Counted from the stretch's first letter, positions 1 to 11,215 are shown. The stretch: DNA of 64,000 nucleotides from Panax quinquefolius (GCA_020205615.1 CM035160.1:148099991-148163990); one strand, 5' to 3'. Made by a program: numbers and translations. The notes: generated by a model from the sequence alone, not told the origin.

Positions 1-23
1 GGCTTGTATGCATAATACTTTCA
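1..23 (-). mobile_element. Tip of a copia 3' LTR at the window edge
   Basis: The first 23 bases end in CA directly next to a polypurine tract, and they nearly repeat the bases before the second polypurine tract at 6050. On the minus strand this is the first TG... of the 3' LTR of copia element 1. The rest of that LTR lies outside the window. Confidence 0.7.
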
Positions 24-35
24 ATCTCCCACTTG
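24..35 (-). promoter_or_regulatory. Polypurine tract of copia element 1
   Basis: On the minus strand this reads CAAGTGGGAGAT, the form of plus-strand priming tract usual for plant Ty1/copia elements, immediately followed by the LTR TG. The same tract occurs at 6050-6061, which supports both element ends. Confidence 0.75.
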
Positions 36-1355
36 CACTAAAACCAATCGCCGTGGTATCTCATACCCATCTTCTAAGTGACGATCAAAGCCGTTTGTTG
101 TGTTAACGCTTTAGTAAATGGATCGCAATATTGTCTTGAGAGTCCACACGCTCCGTGGTGGACGTCTCATCTTTCAATGATCTCTCGATCAAATGAAATC
201 GTCATGAACACGTGTTTGGATTTACGATGAGACACTGGGTTCCTTTAGTTTGGAATGTACTTCCTCTCGGTGTTGTCCGCAGAATAAAAGGCCTTTGGTC
301 CTTTAATGCTAGAAACCACACCAAGTTCGGTAATGAACTTCTTCATCCAAACGACTTCGCTGCGACTTCACTTACACTATGTACTTCCTCTCACATCTTT
401 GAATGAAAGAATCGTGTTTTCTTTGCTTGGAACTCTTCCAACTCATGCGCGCCACCGTTTAAGGTAAACACATACCCAAACGGATTTATTGTCATCTTGG
501 TCATTTGAAAACTTGAGTGCTGTGAAGCCCTCTAGTTTTAATTTAGACCCACCGTAGACAAGAAATACATCCTTAGTTCTTCTTAAGTACTTTAGGATAT
601 TTTCACTTTGCCTTCCGGTGTTCTTCTCCGGATTCGACCGATATCGCTTGTTACACTAAGTGCATGAGCGACATCTGGTCTAGTACATATCATACCGCAT
701 ATGATAGATCCTATTCTCAAGCATAAGGAATCTTACTCATACGGTTTCTCTCCTCAGTGTCTTTGGGACTTGTTTCTTGGAGATATGTATTCCATGGCTC
801 ATCATCGGCATGAGACCTCTTTTGGAATCTTCCATGCTAAACCTCTTTAGCATCAAGTCAATGTCGTTCCTTGGGACAAGCCAAGCATCCTTTTAGATCT
901 ATCTCTATAGATCTTTATCCCCAAAATATAGGATGATTCTCCCAAGTCCTTCATGGAGAAGTGTTTAGATAACCGATTTTAATTGATTGCGAGATAGGAA
1001 TATCATTCCCTATCAGTAATATATCATCAACATATAATACAAGGAATGAAACAGCGCTCCCACTAACCTTCTTGTACACACATGGTTCATCCTCATTTTT
1101 GATAAAATCAAACTCTTTGATTGTCACATCAAAACGGATGTTCCACCTACGAGAAGCTTGTTTTAATCCATAAATGGATCGTTGTAGCTTATGAGACTTG
1201 ATTTGTTCAACCTTTGAAACAAATCCTCTCGGTTGTGTCATATACACATCCTCCTCAAGTTTCCCATTGAGGAAGGCCGTTTTTCACGTCCATCCGCGAT
1301 TTAGTAGTCATGGTAAGTCGCAATCGCAAAGCAAAATCCGAATGGACTTGAGCAT
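36..1355 (-). pseudogene. Ty1/copia pol remnant: reverse transcriptase and RNase H
   Basis: This is the C-terminal half of a copia polyprotein. Read on the minus strand, the RT segment shows YGLKQAS, NEDEPCVYKK and the catalytic YVDDILLIG block (about 1020-1060 on the plus strand). Traces of the RNase H domain follow down to the polypurine tract, including YRSNP, ILKYLRRTKDVFLVYGGS and VWMKKFITELGV. The longest clean stretch is 98 codons (951-1247). Elsewhere the frame is broken by stops and frameshifts. Gag, protease and integrase are missing: the frame stops being recognisable near 1355 and LTR-like sequence follows. So the element has a large internal deletion and cannot encode its own mobility. 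Lineage within copia was not assigned. Confidence 0.85.
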
Positions 1356-1790
1356 TGTGTTAAGTTTGTAATATTCATAACGCAATCAAATTGCATAAAA
1401 TTAAGCGAGCGTGTAAAATCGAGTTTAAAAAAAAAATTACAAACCATATACCGGATCATCCTTTATGCATAATTATTAATTAAGCGAAAAGATAAAGAAT
1501 AAAATCATACCCTTGAAGATCGAGCTTCCTTGAGTACAAGTTCACCTCCAAATCCTTTCGCGTTCAATCTTGAATCCACGGGTTTGGTTCCTTCCTTTGA
1601 TCGGCGTTAGCCACCCAAATGTTTGGCCTCTAGAGGTGATCCACCAAGGAAGAATAAAATTCAAGAAGATGGGTGGTTGGCTAAACCTAGTTTTTTCTAT
1701 CTCTAAAAGGGTGTACTCTCCCAACAAATTGGAATTATTACATTATGTTGAAAAATCAACAACCCATACCACCCATAATAAGACTCCTCT

Positions 1791-1798
1791 TATTTATA
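1791..1798 (-). promoter_or_regulatory. TATA box of the copia LTR
   Basis: The minus strand reads TATAAATA followed by AGAGGAGTC, a typical plant TATA element inside an LTR. It would drive transcription leftwards into copia element 1. Confidence 0.55.
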
Positions 1799-2380
1799 GA
1801 TGTGGGCAACCCACTTAACAATTAAGGAATTGGGTTTTAATTAATTAATTTTTTAATTAATTAAGCTCCCTAATCTTATTAGGGATAATTAATTAAACTC
1901 CTTTAACTAATTTTTCTTCCTAATCCAATTAGGAATAAATGAGAGTACTTATATTAAATTAATTCCTAAACTCTTTTAGAAATTAAAATAATAATAATTG
2001 TAATAATATTAATAAGACTCCTCTTATTAATTTATATTTAATATTTCTAAAATATTAAATAATAAATATTAAGCTATTTAATTTATTCTATCACCATAGA
2101 TTAAATTAAATATACATAACTATATTATTACGATTATGCCATTTACTTCTTAAATAATTATTCTTCCTTTTATGGTGTGACCCTTTAGGTTCTCCATATT
2201 AATAGGTTATGAATAAATCAATTAGAAACAATTCTTGTAAGACCAAAATTTTTTTAAATAAAAGGAATTTCCTTTATTTATTATTTTGAAATAGTAAGGG
2301 TTGATTTGATTAATGTGGATAGTTAAGGGTTAAATCGCAAATATTTCAAAATAAGCAAGTGGTTATAAAATATTCATTTT

Positions 2381-2480
2381 TGTCGGGGAATATTCGTTTG
2401 GTCGTGGAATATTAAATGTTTTGTCGAGAATATTAGTTTGGTCGTAGAATATTAAATCTTTGTCGGGGAATATTAAATGC
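2381..2480 (+). repeat. Short tandem repeats around GAATATT near the LTR start
   Basis: About four copies of a roughly 28-base unit built on TTGGTCGGGGAATATT(CG/AAA), with the palindrome GAATATTC or a variant in each. Equivalent clusters lie at the same relative place in the LTR copies near 12.75, 20.17, 21.48, 25.2, 29.93, 33.25 and 57.48 kb. Confidence 0.65.
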
Positions 2481-2885
2481 TGACGGTAGCGACCGTATGT
2501 GGGCCCATGCTTGAAAGCGATTGGATGAGGAAAGCGACAAAGTTTGGGTGGTTATAAATAAATAGCGTAGTTATTTATTAAGAATAGTTATTCTCAATTA
2601 AGGCATTGGAATACGATTGGTTAAAAATCTGATGTCTGGCGTGGTTTGCGTAAGCTACGGTATTTACAATGCATATTGTTGAATTATTGATCCTTACGTG
2701 AAGGCACTACTCAATAATTATTACGATAATTCTTGTTGATATTTTATTTTATTGATTGATAATTCTTTGCGTTGGTATTTTATATTATTCTTTGTTTGAT
2801 AATTGTCCTTTACAAGATATTTCCCATTATCGGATCAATAATTCATATTATTTGAATAATATTATTAGATAACATTATTGGCAAT

Positions 2886-2993
2886 GTCTAGAAAGTTACA
2901 TCTAAGGAGAGGTTTGGTCACCTAATTGCGGGCATGATGAGAGAGATCCTTATTGGAAAGCCCCTCTTTCTGAGGAGCTGACTGGTTGTCATA
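2886..2993 (+). repeat. Conserved LTR module (copy 1 of 7)
   Basis: About 110 bp running from TCTAGAAAGTTAC through GGTTTGGTCACCTAATT to GGAAAGCCCCTCTTTC. The tail can fold as GAAAG-CCCCT-CTTTC. Closely similar blocks occur near 12268-12370, 19680-19790, 24672-24785 and 29405-29520 (minus) and 21857-21965 and 57850-57968 (plus), in LTRs whose flanking sequence has diverged much more. Function unknown. Confidence 0.6.
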
Positions 2994-3515
2994 AATGTGA
3001 TTACGTAATATTATTTGTGAATAATTAATTATTGATTCATATGATAAGGAAATATTTATTTTATATGAATATAAATGATGGATTTATTTATGTGGTTATT
3101 AATGAAGGAATTAATGTTGAGGTGTTTTATCGATTATTTTATCGGATTGGAGGTATTAAAAAAATCAAATCGGGGTTTTGAGATATATTATTAAGGGGTT
3201 ATAATTTTTAATCAAGAAATGAGTTGGATTGTGGTAATTTTTGGATATGTTATACATACATAAGTTGAGTATATGTCCACAAATTTTGAACCGATTAAAA
3301 TGTAGCGAATGATTTGTTGTGAATTTTAAGAGGTGTCGGATTCGGAAATTAGGTTTATAATTGATTTTGGTGGAAAATTCTAGAATTGAGTGGGCCCCAC
3401 TTGTGGTTGGTGAAAAAATGTGCTGAATTTTATTTCAAATGTGGTGGGTGGCAATAGTAGCGAGGTAAAGCCATCGTGGTGGTCGGTCGAGTCTGCTTGG
3501 TGGGCTAACATTTTC

Positions 3516-3523
3516 TATAAATA
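3516..3523 (+). promoter_or_regulatory. TATA box of the solo LTR
   Basis: TATAAATA followed within about 30 bases by a purine-rich stretch (AAAATCACACC). The same arrangement (TATAAATAGGG, then TTGAAAATCACAC) appears inverted near 11600 and 19000 and direct near 22610, so it is a family feature and probably the LTR promoter. Confidence 0.6.
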
Positions 3524-3789
3524 GAGGGCTAAGTTAGAATTGAAAATCACACCAAAAACAAAGTTTTCTCTTTCTCTCTCTATATTATTGAGCGTATTTT
3601 GTGAGTATTTAGATACTTTGAGAGTTCTTTATTCGATTACAAGTTTTTCATTCGGCATCACTTAGATCTTTTCCTTAGAAATCTTAATTCTTTGAGGTAA
3701 GGGATATTATTTTTTTTTCGTAATGATATTATTTCTTGATATCATTATCTTTGAAATATTGATTGGAAGTTTTTATCAAATTTGGAACT

Positions 3790-3985
3790 TTTTCATATGG
3801 GGTTACTATTCATGATTCTTATTCACGAGTTACTATTCATGAGTTCTTATTCACGATTCTTATTCACGAGTACTATTCATGAAGCGTGAAGATGTTTTTT
3901 TTGTGGAATTTCTATCTTTTGGTGTCGGAGTTACTATTCACGATATACGGACTTTATTCATGTATCTGACCTTTATTCACGATAC
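3790..3985 (+). repeat. Degenerate TTACTATTCATGAG repeats in the LTR
   Basis: Alternating units close to TTACTATTCATGAG and TTCTTATTCACGA, about 14-27 bases long, several copies. The inverted version is seen near 11240-11310, 18640-18730 and 26140-26300. Confidence 0.6.
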
Positions 3986-4227
3986 GGCCTTTATTCATAG
4001 AAAAATAAAATTTCTTCTTTTTGTCCAAAATATCTATTACGGATACTAGCTTTGATTGTATCCATGTTTTGATCATTCTTGAATTTTACACCACTATGAT
4101 TATTTTTGAGGTATTGTTGGACATGGATAAAACAAAGTACGAATCCTTAATCCTTAATCCTTGTCATTTTGTTTCTTTGGATTCGTTCTTTAAAAATATT
4201 TTCATCATCCTCGGTCTTAAATGATGA

Positions 4228-4500
4228 TATTATTGAATATCTTTGGCTTTTGTAGTGCAAAGATGAATGATTTCAGAAGAATATCTTTGGAAGTGCAAAG
4301 ATGAGCTGTGAATATTTAAATGAAATATCTTTGATGAATATCTTTGGCACATAGTGCAAAGATGAGCAGTGTTTAAATGAACATGAATGATTGATGAATA
4401 TCTTTGGCCTTTAGTGCAAAGATGAGCAGTGTTGAGATGAACATGTGGATTGATGAATATCTTTGGCTTTGTAGTGCAAAGATGAATATTTGATTTGAGA
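4228..4500 (+). repeat. Tandem hairpin repeats (ATCTTTGGC...GTGCAAAGAT)
   Basis: Five units of roughly 50-60 bp, each with the inverted pair ATCTTTG / CAAAGAT about 12 bases apart, so each can form a small stem-loop. Copies of the array occur at 18190-18340 (inverted) and 23200-23420. It lies in the LTR between the TATA box and the 3' end, probably in the transcribed R/U5 part. Confidence 0.65.
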
Positions 4501-6049
4501 TGAATATTGATTGATGTTCTGAGGATAAAATATTGATGATGAATTTATTAAATTCATAGATTATAGTAGATTTCATTCTCTACGTAACTCTTTCATGAAT
4601 TATTATTTCATTGCGAATATTGATGCGAAATTTGTTGTCTATTGTATTCTATCAGATTTTTCCTGTTGGAGACTAACGATAATTTGTTGTATATTATCTT
4701 AGTCATAACATTCTTCTTTGGGCTAGTTGAGCTCACCCTTTTCCTTGTTGTTCCATTTTTCTTCTCGGGAGGCGAGAATGTAGCGAAGTCTTAGTCGGGG
4801 TATGGAATGAAGGTTTTAGAGAGAGTTGTTTAGTAGTCCTCACCATTATTGTAAAATAATGTATCAATAAATGTGATGAGGATTTATTTGAGTATAAATA
4901 TTATACAGAAGATAATATTTGTTTTTAAACTCATGATTTTATTGTTGTGATAATAAAGTTGTAGTTGTGTTTTCCATCTACCATATTTGGCGTAACTCGA
5001 GAATGGGTTGGATGGAATGGACCTATTTTGGGGTCGTCACAATTCTAATCTTATTTAAATAAATAAATTAAACAATTAATTTATTTAAAAAAATAATATT
5101 TATTCTCTGATGAGGATAAGCCTCCCTAGCGATCAGCGACTTTCGGATAATATAGATTTCAACATTAATCATTAAAGAACCTTTGAGTAAATAGTTACCA
5201 AATGCATTCAATCCTTCCACCATCTGATGTCCCAATTAAATATAAAGACATGGAATTCTTTGTCAAGTCTTATTTTATTTAATTATATGTATTTCGATCT
5301 TAAATACAATAACACCAAATAATGCAAATTAGAAACTCCTTTCTAATTTCATTACGCATTTAACCAAGGACTCTTTGGGTTGTCATTTATCGAATCACAT
5401 AGGACATTTCTCTTCTTTTATTAGAAGTGGTAGATTCTTTATTGATCATACATTATCTCCATGTATGACTTATTATACCCAAGCATACCCTTTGATATAC
5501 CCTAAGGGTCTTAAGGAATAAGTCAAAGTATAACTCATCATACACAAGATACTTATGATGATCTCAAGTCAAGGATCACTTGTACTACTATCACTACTGA
5601 GAATTCTATTGACGAGCAAATAAAACTCCATTAGGTATTCCTTAGCGAGCCACGTTCGGTGAACTTATTCTCTAATAAGCACCTACATACTTGCTTTAGT
5701 GTCTCCACACAAATGATCATGAGATCAATCATCCTCATCCGATGAGCAAAGCAGCGTATATACCCAATCTATCAGGATTCACTAATCCCCAATTTAGTAA
5801 TCCAATGATTGGGAACTATTTTAGTTTTAAGCTTTCTAAGAATTTAGATCTCATTAGAATGATCATCATCATTATTCTAAAAGCATTGCTTAAAACTATG
5901 GGTTTATCACATATTATAAAAAAGCGACATCATGTAGATAATTAAAAGCCTTTAATAAATTAATACTTTTTATTAATAAATGAATAAGATTGTTACAAAG
6001 TATATGCTTTATCATCAAACATGATTGGCTTGTATGCATACTACTTTCA

Positions 6050-6061
6050 ATCTCCCACTTG
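6050..6061 (-). promoter_or_regulatory. Polypurine tract of copia element 2
   Basis: Minus strand CAAGTGGGAGAT, the same tract as at 24-35, directly preceding the LTR end at 6049. Confidence 0.75.
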
Positions 6062-8000
6062 CAATAAAGCCGATCGTCGTGGTATCTTATACTCTTCTTC
6101 TCTAAGTGGCGATTATCCTGCTTTGTTGGATAAGCTTTAGTTAATGGATATGTAATGTTGTTCTTGAGAGTCCACTATCTCTATAGTGATTTCCCATCTT
6201 TCAATGATTCTAATAATCAAATGAAAGTGCCACTGACACATGTTTAGATCCAAGATGAGACTTAGGAACTATTCTAGTTACGTAATGAACTTTTAATCCA
6301 AACAATCAACTTTGCGACTTCATTTATAGCTATATACTTTGTCTTTATCACTAAACCCAACAACTCTTTCTTTGTTTGGAACCTTTCAATTCTTTGCACC
6401 CTTTGTTCAGAGATAACGCTTTACCTTAAAGTGGATTTTTACGTCATCTTAGTGCATACGAAAAACTTGAGTGCATTAAGCCCTCTAGTTTTAATTAAGA
6501 CCCACCATGAATATGATCACATCCTTAGTCTTGGGTTAAGCACTTTAAGATGTTTTTCAACGACTTCATAGTGATCTTCTCCATAATATGGTGATCGACA
6601 TCGGTCTCGTACATTTCATTGCATACATGATTGTCACTCATGCGATCTCTCTTTTTGAGAGTGTCTATGGGGACTATTAAGAGATACACTCCATAGCTCA
6701 TCGACATGAGACATCTCTTGGAGTTTGCCATGCTAAACGACTTTAGCATCAAATGAATATCGTTCCTTGGGTTAAGTCGAGCATCCTTTTAAATCTATCT
6801 ATATAGATTTATATCCCCAATAATGATACTCTTCCCAAATCATTCATGGAGGAATGTTTAGACAACTTTATCTTTCTTGATTGTAGCATTGGTATGTCAT
6901 TCCTTATCAAGTAGTATATCAACATATAATACTAGAAATTTCACGACGCTCCCTTTGACCCTTTTGTACCCTAGGTTCATTTTTTACACTAAAATCAAAC
7001 TCTTTTACTCTCGAATGTTCATCATATGTAACTCTGGATCATCATCTTACATGATCGTACCTCATCATCATCATCTATGATGAATCCATACCTCTAGGTA
7101 TCTTGGTCTTATTCGATTCTGATTCGGTTTGTGGTACAATAGGTCCATCTATAGGTTCCTCTTATTTGACTTATAGTGTTTTGTGGTTCTTGAACTCTTC
7201 AAGATCTATTATCCTCCCACTAGCCCCTTTTAATGATAAACACCTTTATCTTAGAAAGCGTGTTTTGCAATAAACACCTTTTTTGCTATGTAGGATTATA
7301 GAACATATGTCCTAAACTTACTTTAGGATGTCCCACAAATCTGTACTTGTCAAATCTTGTCCCAAGCTTATCCTTTGAAACCTTTTCACATAAGTTGGAC
7401 AACCCCTTATCTTAACATACTTAAGATTAGGAATCCTCCATGTCCATAACTTTTATGGAGTCTTGGGGAAATTTGGATTTTGAGGTTACCATTTTAAGTA
7501 GATATGCGAGCCATTTCTAGGACATTATCCCAAGAAGGATCTTTGGAATGTCGGTAAAATCATTATGGATCGCACCATGTCCAACAAGGTATGATTTTTC
7601 ATTCAGATACATCAATCAATTATTGCGTATCAGGATGTGTCCATTATGAGAAAACCATTTGAGATGATCTAGAAACTTATTGAACAAGTATTTATTCCTT
7701 GATCTAATCAAAGAATCTTAATACTTTGCCAATTTGTTTCACTTGAATTCTTTGAACCTTTCGAATAATTCATACTTGTATTCAACAAATACACACATTC
7801 GACTCTTTGAATGATCATCTCCTTTTCTTATACTAATTTGTTGATATGCAAAATTATTTTCATGTAAGTCAGTATACAAAATTTATTAAGTAATATTCGG
7901 TTCTATACAAAACATTATTATTATAAATAGAACAACAATTGTTCTTAATTATAATACCAAAAATTTCATTGTTCAAAAATAAAATGGAAATAATATTTTT
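6062..8000 (-). pseudogene. Ty1/copia pol remnant of element 2: integrase end, RT, RNase H
   Basis: This is the same family as the remnant at the left edge but more decayed. Read on the minus strand, the part at about 7260-7650 matches the end of a copia integrase (for example YVKIRGCPTYVKRF and the following block). The part at about 6790-7080 corresponds to RT, and 6062-6760 to RNase H with recognisable fragments only. Stops and frameshifts occur every few dozen codons, and the RT catalytic block is no longer readable. The order gag-IN-RT-RH on the minus strand, continuing from the gag at higher coordinates, fits a copia element. Confidence 0.7.
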
Positions 8001-9076
8001 AACAAGGCTGGAATCTGATAACAACTTATTGACTTAATAGATTTGCCGTAGGCATTCTTAAACTATAAGTTTCTATAGCTAATCGCAACCTTTGCTTCAT
8101 TTTCCACACATAGGATTACTTATATTTGTTTAACTTTTTACTACTTCTTGGTCCCTTTATAAATCTATATTTATGATAACCAAAGTCGGTATCCAATACC
8201 CAAGTAGAACCTTGACTTAAAGAAAAATTTATTTCAATCATGAACAAAAGCGTATTTATGCAAGAAACTTCACTAAGCTTTTTGGTTAGCCTCTGCAAGA
8301 TGCTTCTCATGATTTCTTTCCAGTGTCCGGGCTTATAGCGGTGGAAGCAAACTCCTTTCTTTATCCGTGTCGATTTTGTTCTTATTATCCTTTGTTTATG
8401 CCTTTCTATTTACCTTCTTTGAATCGTTCTTCTTTTCGGAAGATCCTTTGGCCCCTACCGGTAAGACTTGATCTTTCTTGGTTGGAAAGTGACTCTCGAC
8501 ATTTTTCAACATGTTAAGCAAATCGGTGAAGGCGATATCTAGCTTGTTTATATGAAAAATTCACAACAATTGTGAAAAGAGTCAGGGGTGAGTGCAAGAT
8601 CAAATCTTGGCTCAACTCTCCATCCATGACAAAACTCGGTTGTCTAATTGATCAATCAAATTGATTATGTTAAGAACTTTTTATGCATCTTTATAGTGCC
8701 ATTGGCCATTCTAGATCGGAAGAGCTCCTTGAATGTCGATATCTATCGGTCCTACTTTCCTCACCATCAACTACTTGATGTGCGGGAATATAGTAGAAGC
8801 ATCCATAGTTTCATCTTGTGGCTGAAGCTCGTTACTCGTGGATGCGAGCATGATGCATTGAGCCAAGCATTGTGCATCATCTTGCCACTTTCTAAAAGTA
8901 GCAATCTCTTCCTCGGAGGCATTATGCGCAACCATTGCGAGGGGATAGGCGTATTAAGGACATAAGATAGCTTTTAAATTTATGAGAACTATTCTCAAAT
9001 TCCTTAACCAATCCAGTTTAATTGATGCAGTTAATTTAGCATCTAATATGCTTGTGATGATAGTAATTTTAGACAT
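8001..9076 (-). pseudogene. Ty1/copia gag remnant of element 2
   Basis: The minus-strand reading starts at ATG 9074-9076 with MSKITIITSILDAKLT, the usual opening of copia gag in this group (self-assembling capsid that packages element RNA). A segment with KWQDDAQCLAQCIMLAS follows. Further on, the zinc knuckle is damaged: CFHRYKPGHWKE keeps the first Cys and the His but the second Cys is Arg and the last is lost. There are several frameshifts. The start was chosen because nothing coding is visible beyond it and the family starts with the same residues. Confidence 0.75.
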
Positions 9077-9854
9077 TGTAAAATTTTGTAAATGAATTTG
9101 TAATTAACAACATTTTAACATACATTCTTTTATTAATTACCAAAATAAATTAGGTCTTGTTTTAAATTGGTATCTCCCACTATTTTCTTCAAACTATATT
9201 ACCCTCACTTATATAGTTGGCAAAATCTAATTAAAGATTTGCTAGTGAGAATAAGGATCCCATTTCAAATGTATATAGCCTTGTGGTGACACAACAAACT
9301 ATATATAAATAAATAGGTAGACAACTTTTGTCAATTACATCAACTATGCAACTCCTTGTATTTTGCCTCTTAGATTATTTTGATCAAGTGGTGGCACACA
9401 TAGAATCAAAATTATCAAGTTAAGTCCGACCTAGCACTCCATATATTCAAAAAGAAAAATATCATCCTTGTGGTGACACTGACAAAACAATATTGTTCAA
9501 TTTTCTTTATAAGCATCAAATGTGATAAATTAACATCTTAAATACTTAATACTTGCCTTGTGGTGACACAACAAACTCATATTAAATATTTAATACTCTA
9601 TTAATTTTATCATGCTAGAAAGCGACGTTCGATATTCCAAATATCTTTGAGCGCTTAGGACTTAATATAAAAATTTGAGGGTTTATTATTAAATTTGTCT
9701 CATCTTGTTTTAGCATGCATATATATATATATAAAATACGCGTCGTATTAATGAACATCTGAAGCATGTTTGCATAATATATATATATATATAGTATAAG
9801 CATGCACATATAGAATACTATATTCTACGGATTGATTATGGACTTTTATTCTAG
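9077..9854 (-). repeat. Copia 5' leader with CCTTGTGGTGACAC repeats and TA runs
   Basis: Non-coding stretch upstream of gag. It holds three copies of CCTTGTGGTGACAC (near 9280, 9465 and 9553), two of them extended by AACAAACT, and one weaker relative near 9390, at spacings of about 90-190 bp. Short (TA)n runs sit at about 9717-9733 and 9777-9795. On the minus strand the repeat reads GTGTCACCACAAGG. No tRNA primer site could be identified. Confidence 0.5.
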
Positions 9855-9886
9855 TTTGGTTCACTAGAGCCACCAAGTGAACCAAA
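9855..9886. other. Perfect 11-bp stem with 10-base loop
   Basis: TTTGGTTCACT at 9855-9865 pairs exactly with AGTGAACCAAA at 9876-9886, leaving a 10-base loop. It lies upstream of the copia gag, in the probable leader or LTR of element 2. No T-run follows on either strand that would suggest a pol III terminator. Confidence 0.5.
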
Positions 9887-10124
9887 AAATTGAGCTCCCC
9901 TAGGGGTGCAAGAAATAATATTTAAATATAACTATTACATTTAAACCCGGGCTCCATTACAAGCGGGTCTTGGCGCTCCTTGCTCCTTGATCTCAATTTT
10001 TCAAAATTAATTCTAACTATTCTATTACAAAACTATTTAAAATAAATAGAAACCTTGATCGTGATCGAGGGAAATACATAGGAGGAGATAGAATTTACAT
10101 TAAGAAAAATTAGAGAAGGCAATC

Positions 10125-11115
10125 TGTGAGACCCCATTTAATAAAACCCATACATTCGTGCATCCAACTAAAATAAAATCCAATCGCATTGGTCGATAAT
10201 CCATAATCAATCCCATTTATTATCATACACATCACCGTATGCATCGATAAATAACATTCATCTTATGAATAATAAACATTTAATATATATATTGATATCA
10301 TTTAATGGGCAAATTTAGTTAGTATAAAATCTATTTTTGAATCAAAATAAACTCCTTTATTTTAATCCAAATTTAAATCAAAATAAAACTATTTTATTTT
10401 AATTTATCCAATTTTGAATAAAATAAACTATTTTATTTTAATCAAAATCTTTAATCAAAATAAACTCCTTTATTTTAATTAATTATGGAATCGATTCCAT
10501 AAAAAAAATCTCTAATTAAAATAAACTCTTTTATTTTAATTAATTATGGAATCAATTCCATTAAAAAAATCTTTTTATTAAAATAAACTCTTTTATTTTA
10601 ATTAATTATGAAACTCCAATTTCATATTTAAAAAAAAATATTAAAGGAAACACGGATATTCTTTCACATTCACAAATAAACTCCTTTATTTTGAATAATA
10701 TGAAATCTTATTTCATATTTAAATAAACTCCTTTATTTAAGGAAATTAGGATTCTCTTTCCTATTCACAAATAAACTCTTTTATTTTGAATAATATGAAA
10801 TCTTATTTATCTAAATACTCCTTTATTTAAATAAACTCCTTTATTTAAGAAAAAACTCTTTATTTTGAATAATATGAAATCTTATTTCATATCTAAATAA
10901 ACTCCTTTATTTTAGGAAAAATAAAATCCAATTTCAACTCCAATTAGTTATTATGGAATCCAATTCCAACTCTAATTAGTTAGCATGAAATTCTAATTTT
11001 AAAATTAAAATAAACCTATTATTTTAAAATTAAAATAAACCTTTTATTTTAAAATTAAAATAAACTTTTATTTTAATTATAAAATTATTAGAATATATAT
11101 ATATATATATATATA
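10125..11115 (+). repeat. AT-rich repeat block beginning with an LTR-like TGTGAGACCCC
   Basis: The first bases (TGTGAGACCCC) match the start of the LTR family seen elsewhere. From about 10340 the block consists of many variants of AAATAAACTCCTTTATTTTA joined by AATTATGGAATC(A/G)ATTCCA, with spacing of about 60-70 bp. It ends in a (TA)n run at the assembly gap. No coding potential. It may be the left part of another LTR expanded by tandem repeats; the far end is not visible. Confidence 0.5.
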
Positions 11116-11215
11116 NNNNNNNNNNNNNNNNNNNNNNNNNNNNNNNNNNNNNNNNNNNNNNNNNNNNNNNNNNNNNNNNNNNNNNNNNNNNNNNNNNNNN
11201 NNNNNNNNNNNNNNN
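11116..11215. other. Assembly gap of 100 N
   Basis: Exactly 100 undetermined bases following a TA run. The LTR on its right is cut, so the true distance is unknown and the order across the gap rests on scaffolding. Confidence 0.99.

Larger units (their letters stand above)
2236..5041 (+). mobile_element. Complete solo LTR (family TGTAAGACC...GGGTCGTCACA)
   Basis: The LTR begins TGTAAGACC, ends CGTCACA, and is flanked on both sides by the perfect 5-bp duplication ATTCT (2231-2235 and 5042-5046). It is 2806 bp, has no internal region, and carries a TATA box and repeat clusters. Relatives elsewhere in the window sit at both ends of the 11-20 kb chromovirus, which ties the family to Ty3/gypsy chromoviruses. 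A lone LTR with intact target repeats is the expected product of recombination between the two LTRs of a full element. Confidence 0.9.
1356..6049 (-). mobile_element. Copia LTR shared by two elements, interrupted by a gypsy solo LTR
   Basis: The right end (CA at 6048-6049) abuts a polypurine tract, so on the minus strand this is the 3' LTR of copia element 2 and also the 5' LTR of copia element 1. Removing the inserted solo LTR and one target repeat (2236-5046) leaves roughly 1.9 kb. It includes a minus-strand TATA box at 1791-1798. The left boundary is approximate, because no clear tRNA primer site could be read and no second complete copy is present for comparison. An LTR-internal-LTR-internal order suggests unequal recombination between two copies, or one insertion into another. 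Confidence 0.6.

Noticed and set aside
8648..8965. A 105-codon plus-strand frame
   Set aside because: Antisense to copia gag (minus strand gives KWQDDAQCLAQCIMLAS); not a gene.
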